Below, piece after piece: positions 15,361-21,475 of a stretch of 21,475 bases of DNA. The stretch covers positions 1 to 21,475 of the forward strand of contig CAZSKN010000039.1 of NCBI GenBank assembly GCA_964607445.1. Direction: 5' to 3'. The notes under the pieces were generated by a model that was given only the letters and a program-made list of their open reading frames with translations, did no database searches and had not been told where the DNA came from. Made by a program: the position numbers and the translations under genes. Within the stretch, counting starts at the first letter, position 1. Every line of letters starts with the position of its first letter. This stretch comes from CALCKU01 sp964607445 (GTDB taxonomy: Bacteria > Pseudomonadota > Alphaproteobacteria > Caulobacterales > Maricaulaceae).

Positions 15361-16819
15361 ACATGGGAGCGTCCGACGTGTTGATCCATGTTGTCTTTGT
15401 GCGGGTATAATCAAGAATAGCGTCCTGCCCGGCTTCGCGGCCATAACCTGATTGATTGAGCCCGCCAAAAGGCGCGACGGGCGATATTGCACGGTAAGTA
15501 TTGACCCAGCATATACCGGAATTAATTTTGGCCGAGACGCGGTGCGCGCGCGAAATGTTCTGTGTGAAGACGCCTGAGCCCAGACCAAATTCACTTTGAT
15601 TGGCGAGGGCAATGGCGTCTTCTTCCGTATCAAAAGGCATGAGAGACATAACGGGGCCGAACATTTCGACATTGAATGTCTCGGTTTCCAATTGTCGACA
15701 TTCTACCAAAGTTGGATTGAAATAATTCCCTGTCAGGCCTTCTGGGCGTTGTCCGCCAAATCGTATTGTCGCGCCTTGATCAATAGCTTTTTTTAAAACG
15801 GCCTCGATGTTTTCAACTTGAGCCGCCGTACAAAGTGGACCTAATTGCGTGGCGTGGTCTTGCGGGTCGCCCACGATAATTGAGCGAGATTTTTCTTCAA
15901 CCAATGAGACAATTTTGTCATAGGCTGAACGTTGCACAAATCCGCGTGACCCGGCTACGCAGGATTGACCTGACGCGCCGAAATTACCGGCAATTAATCC
16001 ATTTGCGGCACTTTCGAGGTCGGCGTCTTCAAAGATAATGATGGGAGATTTACCACCAAGTTCTAAGGTTGTGACCGCAAAGTTTTCAGCCGAGTTTCGT
16101 ACAACATGCCGCGCGGTTTCTGGCCCGCCTGTAAAGGCGATACGGTCAATATCGGGGTGGCGTGTAAGAGGAATAGCGCAATTTTCCGCATCGCCTGTGA
16201 TAACCGAAATAACGCCGGGAGGAAAACCAGCCGCGTCAATCAGCTTGGCAAATTCAAGCATAGGTATCGGGGCGATTTCCGACGCCTTGAGGATAATTGT
16301 ACAGCCGGCAGCAAGAGCCGGGCCGAGCTTGGTCGCGGTCAGAAACATTTGCGCATTCCAAGGTACGATTGCGGCCACAACACCTATTGGGCGGCGCGTC
16401 GTAAACACATGCATATTGGGTTTATCAATCGGCAGAACGCTGCCTTCAATCTTATCTGCAAGACCTGCATAATAGCGGTAATAATCCGCCACATATTTGC
16501 ACTGCCCAACCGTTTCTATGGCTAATTTTCCACTATCGCGTGACTCGACTCGACCAATCGCATCGGCGTGTTTTTCAATGAGGTCTGCTAGACGAAAAAT
16601 CAATTTCCCGCGCGCTGTTTGGGTTAGGTCCCGCCATGCCGGGTCATCCAGCGCACGCCTCGCCGCGGCCACAGCGCGGTTGACATCGTCTTCAGAGGCA
16701 CAGGCAAATGTCGCCCAGGCCAGATTGTTGGCCGGGTTCTCGCTTTGCATGATTTGCTGGGTGCTGCCTTCGCATAAAGTGCCGTCGATAAACATTTGGT
16801 AGTGTGGGAAATCAGCCAT
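15338..16819 (-). CDS. NAD-dependent aldehyde dehydrogenase (possibly TgnC-like)
   Basis: A full-length 493-aa aldehyde dehydrogenase. Seen: 'IVPWNAQMFL' with oxyanion Asn155, cofactor Lys178, 'IAFTGGPETARHV', general-base Glu253 in 'LELGGKSP', nucleophile Cys287 in 'GASGQSCVAGSR', and 'NTYRAISPVAPFGGLNQSGYGRE' at the C-terminus. It closes the operon that starts with the PF06684 protein and contains an LLM monooxygenase and an alpha/beta hydrolase. In Acinetobacter trigonelline degradation an aldehyde dehydrogenase (TgnC) oxidises the ring-opened intermediate between the TgnB oxygenase and the TgnD hydrolase, so the same role is plausible here (inference). A betaine-aldehyde or other aldehyde dehydrogenase remains possible. 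It starts 8 bp after the LLM gene's stop. Confidence 0.92.
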   Translation of the reverse strand: MADFPHYQMFIDGTLCEGSTQQIMQSENPANNLAWATFACASEDDVNRAVAAARRALDDPAWRDLTQTARGKLIFRLADLIEKHADAIGRVESRDSGKLAIETVGQCKYVADYYRYYAGLADKIEGSVLPIDKPNMHVFTTRRPIGVVAAIVPWNAQMFLTATKLGPALAAGCTIILKASEIAPIPMLEFAKLIDAAGFPPGVISVITGDAENCAIPLTRHPDIDRIAFTGGPETARHVVRNSAENFAVTTLELGGKSPIIIFEDADLESAANGLIAGNFGASGQSCVAGSRGFVQRSAYDKIVSLVEEKSRSIIVGDPQDHATQLGPLCTAAQVENIEAVLKKAIDQGATIRFGGQRPEGLTGNYFNPTLVECRQLETETFNVEMFGPVMSLMPFDTEEDAIALANQSEFGLGSGVFTQNISRAHRVSAKINSGICWVNTYRAISPVAPFGGLNQSGYGREAGQDAILDYTRTKTTWINTSDAPMSNPFVMR

Positions 16820-16827
16820 AATATATC

Positions 16828-17862
16828 TTAGCTGAAGGCTGGCATGACGTCATCAATGAAACGTGCGAGTGAAACACGTTTTTGTTCAGAACTCATGCCG
16901 CTATCAATCCAATATGAAAATTCGTCATAGCCGAGGTCTTCATAGCGTTTGATTTGATCGATCACGTCGGCTTTCGTTCCAATCGTCAAATCACGGCGTA
17001 AGTTTTCCGCCGCCATCATTTTGTTGCCCGCGATGTCTTCATTTGATAGCGCCGCGATCAGGCCTTGCGTCACGGGGCGTTTGTTTTGAAACCAAGCGCC
17101 GAAATAATTGAAATAGCGACTGAGTGTCTTTGCCGCGTGATCGGCTTCGTCTGCATCTGCTGCTACATAGGTGTGGTGCAAGAGCATGCATTTCGGTCGC
17201 GGGCCTGAATAGCTTGCGCAGGCATCCTTAAAGTGTCCCATCAATGTTTCAATTTCCTCAATACCATTCCAGAGCGGTGTGACTTGGATATTAAAGCCGT
17301 TATGGACACCAAATTCATGACTATTGGGATCACGCGCGGCTATCCAGATAGGCGGGCCCTTAACTTGTAAGGGTTTGGGGGCCGAGGTTGTCGAGGGGAA
17401 GCTGTAAAATTCCCCCTTATGTTCGCAATCTCCGTTCCAAAGCTGTCGTAGGAGAGGGGTTGTCTCGCGCATGCGCTGTCCGGCTTCCCAAGGTTCAAGT
17501 CCGGGGGAGAGGCGTTCATATTCGTAAGAATAAGCTCCGCGCGCAATGCCAAGCTCTAACCGCCCACCCGTAATCAGATCGGTCATGGCGGCTTCACCTG
17601 CCAATTTAATAGGATGCCAAAACGGAGCGACAATTGTGCCTGTGCCAAGGCGCACATTTTTGGTATGTCGCGCCAAATCTGTGATTGTGATGAAGGGATT
17701 AGGCGCGATGGTGAATTCCATACCGTGATGTTCGCCCGTCCAGATTGCCCGCATCCCGCCGTCATCCGCCATGGTGCAGAGGTCCAGAAACTCTTGATAG
17801 AGCACATCATGCGGCTGCTCTGGCGTCAGTCTTTCCATATGGGCGAATAAAGAAAAATCCAT
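16828..17862 (-). CDS. LLM-class (luciferase-like) flavin-dependent monooxygenase
   Basis: A 344-aa bacterial-luciferase-family oxygenase with a TIM-barrel fold that uses reduced FMN from a separate reductase. Seen: 'AIWTGEHHGMEFTIAPNP' (~39-57), 'NVRLGTGTIVAPFWHPIKLAGE', 'GRLELGIARGAYSYEYERL' (phosphate-binding region) and 'PPIWIAARDPNSHEFG', all in family order. The ATG at 17862 has AAAGG upstream, placed within the end of the hydrolase gene; the two genes are 3 bp apart. The neighbours suggest a ring-opening oxygenase like TgnB, acting on trigonelline or another pyridinium betaine. No flavin reductase gene is in the window, so the partner must be encoded elsewhere. Family certain, substrate inferred. 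Confidence 0.92.
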   Translation of the reverse strand: MDFSLFAHMERLTPEQPHDVLYQEFLDLCTMADDGGMRAIWTGEHHGMEFTIAPNPFITITDLARHTKNVRLGTGTIVAPFWHPIKLAGEAAMTDLITGGRLELGIARGAYSYEYERLSPGLEPWEAGQRMRETTPLLRQLWNGDCEHKGEFYSFPSTTSAPKPLQVKGPPIWIAARDPNSHEFGVHNGFNIQVTPLWNGIEEIETLMGHFKDACASYSGPRPKCMLLHHTYVAADADEADHAAKTLSRYFNYFGAWFQNKRPVTQGLIAALSNEDIAGNKMMAAENLRRDLTIGTKADVIDQIKRYEDLGYDEFSYWIDSGMSSEQKRVSLARFIDDVMPAFS

Positions 17863-17865
17863 GGG

Positions 17866-18669
17866 TTAACCTTTAAAGTGATCTGTGAGAGCCATAGCAA
17901 CTTCACCGGCGTGGGTCATTGGCATCATATGGGCTGCGCCCGCGATGATTATCACCTTTCCTTGGGGCGCAAGCCCCGCCATTTCGCGTGACATGTCCGG
18001 TGTGGAATTGGGTTCATCTGCGCCTGTAATAAAGAGCGCGGGCATTGTTAATGCAGCTAATTGCGCCGCGGCGGGGCCGTCGTGATGCGCAAAAACATCA
18101 TAGGCGCGCCGATACTCCGCGATAGGTGTGGCATGCAGCCAAGTCTTACATGATTGCGCGGCGTCTAAGAGATCATCACTTTTATTATTGCCAAACCAGC
18201 GCGCCAGAGTGACATCTGTATTCAGGTCTGTCTGAGCCATTCCTTTTAAGGCCCTTGCGCGCATCTGAACGGCTTTGGCCGCCGTTTCGGAACGGCGAAA
18301 AATGGCGTTAAGCGCGGCCACGCCTTTGATTAATTCTGGAAACCGTATAGCGATATCAAGCGCGATCATGGCCCCCATGGAATGACCGGCGAGATGAACG
18401 GGAGCTTGAAAGGTCTTGAGGTAAGATGCAATCGCGTCTGAATAACTCCGCAAACCAGAGGCCTTTTTATCAAGGCTCTCGCTATCGCCATGGCCCGGGA
18501 GATCAATGAGGTGAAGCGTAAAGCTTTGATGTAAGTGTTGAACAAGCGCGTTCCAGGCGTCTGATCGTAATCCAACACCATGGAGAAGAACAAGTGCAGG
18601 GCCTGACCCTGTCCTATAGCTCGCAAGCCCATGTTCTGTTTTAAACCGCTGCGGGGTTATCAAGGTCAT
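17866..18669 (-). CDS. Alpha/beta-fold hydrolase (possibly TgnD-like amide hydrolase)
   Basis: A 267-aa cytoplasmic alpha/beta hydrolase. Seen: oxyanion-hole 'LLHGVGLRSDAW' (~28-39), nucleophile Ser97 in 'LAGHSMGAM', the acid in 'LFITGADEPNS' and the catalytic His in 'IAGAAHMMPMTH'. It overlaps the upstream PF06684 gene by 29 bp and lies 3 bp before the LLM gene, so all are surely co-transcribed. In the trigonelline pathway an alpha/beta hydrolase (TgnD) splits the N-methylformamido-methylene-succinate product; the matching context makes this the leading guess. An ester or lactone hydrolase is the alternative. Confidence 0.9.
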   Translation of the reverse strand: MTLITPQRFKTEHGLASYRTGSGPALVLLHGVGLRSDAWNALVQHLHQSFTLHLIDLPGHGDSESLDKKASGLRSYSDAIASYLKTFQAPVHLAGHSMGAMIALDIAIRFPELIKGVAALNAIFRRSETAAKAVQMRARALKGMAQTDLNTDVTLARWFGNNKSDDLLDAAQSCKTWLHATPIAEYRRAYDVFAHHDGPAAAQLAALTMPALFITGADEPNSTPDMSREMAGLAPQGKVIIIAGAAHMMPMTHAGEVAMALTDHFKG

Positions 18670-19240
18670 GGCCTAAGTCTTTTAAATCTTGATAGCGATC
18701 ACCAATTCTGTGATGTGGCCGTCCACCCGAAGCGCCGCCAATCGCGATGACACATTCATTGGCTCTGGGCGCATCTGATATGGAAAACTGAATAGTCAGA
18801 TAATGTGAGCGCCGCCCGGCATCATTCTTATCCATCAGAGGGATCATGATAGGCGCATCAGCGCCGCCGCGCGTATTGGTAAATGCCAGATAGCTTTTTG
18901 CGCCAACGGCTTGGCGGAAATGATTCCCGAACCGCAATGTGTGGATGAGGCCGGAGGCATGTTCAATCTCGCCGTCGAGACCCACAACCGCGCCTTTGCC
19001 ATAAGCTTCAATGGCATCACCGCCACCTGCCAGATCTAAAATTCTTTGGGTAAGCAAGCTGCCAAGCTGTGGTCCGAACGCCATAATCTCGGGTTTAAGA
19101 TCTTCAACGAAGCGACCCGCCCACGGATTTTCAACGACGGCGGCAATGGCGAATAAGCGCCAAGGCTCTTGTACTTTTTTGAAACCTTCAACCAGAACCT
19201 CTTCTTCATAGGTCACGATTTTCCTTATATTTGGGTTCAT
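18641..19240 (-). CDS. Amino acid synthesis family protein (PF06684, DUF1185)
   Basis: A 199-aa protein matching PF06684 along its length: 'IRKIVTYEEEVLVEG', 'AIAAVVENPWAGRFVEDL', 'EAYGKGAVVGLDGEIEHASG', 'IHTLRFGNHFRQAVGAKSYL', 'RRSHYLTIQFSISDAPRANE' and 'GGRPHHRIGDRYQDLKDLG'. Known: crystal structures show a variant of the AroH-type chorismate mutase fold; amino-acid metabolism was suggested but no reaction is proven. The second ATG (19240) is preferred over the one at 19246 because AAGGA is 7 bp before it and too close to the first. It is the first gene of the LLM/hydrolase/ALDH operon. Its position suggests isomerisation or deamination of a ring-derived intermediate, but this is a guess. 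Confidence 0.93.
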   Translation of the reverse strand: MNPNIRKIVTYEEEVLVEGFKKVQEPWRLFAIAAVVENPWAGRFVEDLKPEIMAFGPQLGSLLTQRILDLAGGGDAIEAYGKGAVVGLDGEIEHASGLIHTLRFGNHFRQAVGAKSYLAFTNTRGGADAPIMIPLMDKNDAGRRSHYLTIQFSISDAPRANECVIAIGGASGGRPHHRIGDRYQDLKDLGHDLDNPAAV

Positions 19241-19312
19241 TGACATATCCTTGTTGGAGTCGAACTCTAGAAGTTTAGGTCATTTATGAGGGTAAAAACA
19301 TACTCTTTATGT

Positions 19313-19327
19313 ATTAGTATTACTAAT
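19313..19327. promoter_or_regulatory. Perfect 15-bp palindrome upstream of the LLM/ALDH operon
   Basis: ATTAGT-ATT-ACTAAT, with 6-bp arms, lies about 73 bp upstream of the operon's first ATG (19240, minus strand). It fits a dimeric repressor or activator site, and its sequence differs from the palindrome before the Rieske gene. It sits between this operon and a short plus-strand start at 19365. Confidence 0.45.
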
Positions 19328-19364
19328 GACGAGCCAGTGCGTGTTCCCCAAAAAAGGATATGCT

Positions 19365-19391
19365 ATGAACTATGATCTGATGTGCCCCTAG
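19365..19391 (+). other. Well-placed start codon with an 8-codon ORF (leader or gene remnant?)
   Basis: AAGGA (19354-19358) precedes an ATG by 6 bases, but the frame stops after MNYDLMCP. The ribosome site is as good as those of the real genes. It may be the front of a lost divergent gene, a leader peptide, or chance. Continuing past the TAG meets further stops. Confidence 0.25.
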
Positions 19392-20049
19392 CGTTATAGA
19401 CACATTGGTACGCAATTTTGTTGCTATTGCGAATTGGGTGGTGATATGCTCGCCCTTATTTAAATGGCTAAAACCCCGGCGGCTTAAAATAGCTGCATTT
19501 AACTCTTTTGGGGGCAGGCAAATTCGGGATCAGATTCGTCGAAAGGGTTGCCTCAATCCAAGGCGCGGGCCTTGCTTGCACGGCAAATGGTGTTGCGAAA
19601 CTCTCTCTTCCAGCGGACCTCATAAACAGCTTCACCCTTTCGCCCTCCAGCTATCCCGTCATGACCAATCTCCACATTTGTTATCTCAAACAATTCAATC
19701 AGAAATAGGGTCATTATGCGAGGCGTTTTTCAACAGTATTGGACGCGTTTAAGCCGCTTAATATGGATCCATGGGTGTTAAACAACGATCATGCCGCCTC
19801 GTCGTTTCGTCAAACTAGCCTCCGGATGAGCGGCGATTAATCAGCTTGCAAATGTCTATTTGCGGCGACTTTGCAGATATCTATCCGAATTACTGATAAT
19901 GCCCTGCCACGGCGCAAAGGACGTCCAGAATAGCGTATAATCCGGCGAGATATTAGACGGATCGGATATGCGGCTATGAAAAAGTAGGCTATAAAGTCCT
20001 GTTCGCGTGAAGGCCGCAGGATGAACGATGTAGGTATTTCGAGAAAACA

Positions 20050-20259
20050 TAGACGCATCTATATCCAAAAATGTACCGATCAAGTCATGGATAAGGTTAT
20101 CGCCNNNNNNNNNNNNNNNNNNNNNNNNNNNNNNNNNNNNNNNNNNNNNNNNNNNNNNNNNNNNNNNNNNNNNNNNNNNNNNNNNNNNNNNNNNNNNNNN
20201 NNNNTAGACGCATCTATATCCAAAAATGTACCGATCAAGTCATGGATAAGGTTATCGCC
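20050..20259. other. 100-N scaffold gap flanked by identical 55-bp ends (probable false gap)
   Basis: Ns occupy 20105-20204. Bases 20050-20104 and 20205-20259 are identical over 55 positions, the same length as at the first gap. Two independent gaps with the same exact overlap length point to an assembler k-mer size and not to biology. Confidence 0.9.
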
Positions 20260-20476
20260 CAAATAAATGAACCCGAATTGAACACTTTTCATTCTCTACA
20301 CATTGCGTCGTCGACAACCCAAACAATTGAAAACAAGCGGGCTGGGTTGGATTGATTACCTTTACTGGACAGACATAAAGAAAGCGCTATGTTCTGTCCA
20401 AGAGGTTAAGGCGCAGCATGCTACGTCGTCGCATTACTGCATAACTGATGGAATAAAACAGATAGAGGGCTGCGCG

Positions 20477-21385
20477 ATGACCATGAAGTTGACTTTTATC
20501 CTGCTGTGCGCGTCATGGGTGCTTTTGGGATGCGTGACAAATACGGGTCAAATATCGCCATTGACCGAGCTTGACCCGCCGCAAATTGAAACCTCCAGTC
20601 CACCCGCGATTGTCGCACTTGGATTTGAGAGCTATGGTGATCGTCTAAATGGACATTTGTATCAGGCTAATGGTTCTGGACCCCACCCAACCGTCATTTT
20701 GCTGCATGGCTATCCGGGGAATGAAAAAAACCTAGATTTGGCCCAGTCCCTGCGTCGGGCCGGATTTAATGTGTTGTTTTTTCATTATCGCGGCGCGTGG
20801 GGTAGCGGTGGTGATTTTTCATTCGTCCATGTGATTGAAGATGTTGGCAGCGCGGCGGACCTGTTGCGTGATAACGCGAGTAAATATAGGGTTGACCCTG
20901 ACCAGCTTTTGATGATCGGGCACTCTATGGGCGGTTTTGCGGCGCTACAAGGGGCCGCACGGGACACGGAGGTGAGCTGTGTCGCCGGTATCGCGCCCGC
21001 AGATGTCGGGCAGATAGCCGATATCGCCAAATCAGATACCGAATTTGAACGTAGCTTCGCAGACGGGGCCGATGCGTTGCCTATGCTCAGCGGGTGGTCC
21101 GGACAGAAAGTAACCGCAGAACTTAGAGACAATCGCGATGCCTTCAGCCTGATTGACTTGGCGCCTAGATTAGACGGAAAATCGGTGCTACTGATTGCAG
21201 GTGAAAAAGATAAGGTAATCCCGCCAGATATTTTTCATATGCCTTTGGTCGCAGCTTATGCGGCCCAGCCCAATATTACGCTGACTCATGCCGTAATCCC
21301 GGGCGATCATTCATTTTCTTGGTCTCGAATTGAACTTACCCGTCGCGTTCTGGAATGGGCGCAAAAGTGTGTAAGGGCACAATAA
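20477..21385 (+). CDS. Lipoprotein alpha/beta hydrolase
   Basis: A 302-aa exported hydrolase. The ATG at 20477 is chosen because AGAGGG lies 7 bp upstream and the product then begins with a lipoprotein signal, 'MKLTFILLCASWVLLGC', with a lipobox ending at Cys19. The open frame upstream of it is not protein-like. The mature part has the alpha/beta hydrolase core: 'VILLHGYPGNEKNL' (~73-86), 'LFFHYRGAWGSGGDF', nucleophile Ser150 in 'MIGHSMGGFAAL', acid Asp245 in 'AGEKDKVIPP' and His278 in 'PGDHSF'. This is like peptidase- or acylaminoacyl-type hydrolases acting on small esters or peptides; the substrate is unknown. It stands alone on the plus strand after the gene-poor region and has no clear link to the betaine genes. 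Confidence 0.88.
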   Translation: MTMKLTFILLCASWVLLGCVTNTGQISPLTELDPPQIETSSPPAIVALGFESYGDRLNGHLYQANGSGPHPTVILLHGYPGNEKNLDLAQSLRRAGFNVLFFHYRGAWGSGGDFSFVHVIEDVGSAADLLRDNASKYRVDPDQLLMIGHSMGGFAALQGAARDTEVSCVAGIAPADVGQIADIAKSDTEFERSFADGADALPMLSGWSGQKVTAELRDNRDAFSLIDLAPRLDGKSVLLIAGEKDKVIPPDIFHMPLVAAYAAQPNITLTHAVIPGDHSFSWSRIELTRRVLEWAQKCVRAQ

Positions 21386-21475
21386 TGTGGCTGTGCCCAT
21401 TTGCAAAACACGCGAAAGTCTAGAACTTACCCTTATTCTAAACGCGCCCGAAGTAAGATGGGGAGATGGTGCCAG

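Larger units (their letters stand above)
19241..20476. other. Gene-poor region of about 1.2 kb
   Basis: No ORF here has convincing protein character or a family match. Contents: the palindrome at 19313-19327, the short ORF at 19365, an imperfect inverted repeat (TTTAAATGGCTA at 19459-19470 against TAGCTGCATTTAA at 19490-19502) that may fold as a hairpin, and a false gap at 20105-20204. Merging the gap ends gives a 59-aa plus-strand frame starting at 20021 and a 93-aa minus-strand frame covering 20292-19856. Neither is recognised and both cannot easily be real. Decayed genes are possible. Confidence 0.5.

Noticed and set aside
19405..19752. 115-codon plus-strand frame in the gene-poor region
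   Set aside because: Its composition is unlike a folded protein and no start site or family is visible; overlapping frames are equally open.
19856..20292. 93-aa minus-strand frame formed when the second gap is merged
   Set aside because: It is open but has no ribosome site, no recognised family and an overlapping frame on the other strand, so it is not called as a gene.

Overview
The window looks like a scaffold from a marine-type alphaproteobacterium, probably a metagenome-assembled genome. The evidence is moderate GC, Shine-Dalgarno-led genes packed head to tail, and protein variants typical of Alphaproteobacteria. Two 100-N gaps are each flanked by identical 55-bp sequences. This is the mark of an unmerged k-mer overlap, so both gaps are probably false.

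Almost every gene fits the uptake and breakdown of N-methylated betaine-type compounds. (1) Bases 1-4415, plus strand: the end of a semialdehyde dehydrogenase, a degenerate M19 'dipeptidase' of the kind found in glycine-betaine loci, an unrecognised 573-aa protein and a DUF3726-like protein, all coupled or overlapping. (2) 4699-7224: a DAO-family flavin oxidoreductase (minus) divergent from a LysR regulator (plus), with a large dyad between them. (3) 7359-8507: a Rieske non-heme iron oxygenase of the betaine-demethylase type, behind a perfect 17-bp palindrome. (4) 8504-13404, minus: a complete heterotetrameric sarcosine-oxidase-type operon in the order soxB-soxD-soxA-soxG, whose delta subunit has no cysteines and so lacks the usual zinc site. 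(5) 13732-15360, plus: a BCCT-family transporter. (6) 15338-19240, minus: PF06684/DUF1185 protein, alpha/beta hydrolase, luciferase-like flavin monooxygenase and aldehyde dehydrogenase. This set resembles the trigonelline (N-methylnicotinate) ring-opening pathway. (7) 19241-20476: about 1.2 kb with no convincing gene, including the second gap. (8) 20477-21385: a lipoprotein alpha/beta hydrolase, probably unrelated.

Working model (inference): BCCT imports a betaine. The LLM/ALDH/hydrolase module opens a pyridinium betaine such as trigonelline or homarine, or the Rieske enzyme removes a methyl from a saturated betaine. The sarcosine-oxidase-like complex and the DAO enzyme remove remaining N-methyl groups, and the dehydrogenases pass carbon to central metabolism. 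Not in the window are a Rieske reductase, a flavin reductase for the LLM oxygenase, and the folate genes often found with sox. No tRNA, rRNA, CRISPR array or insertion sequence was seen.
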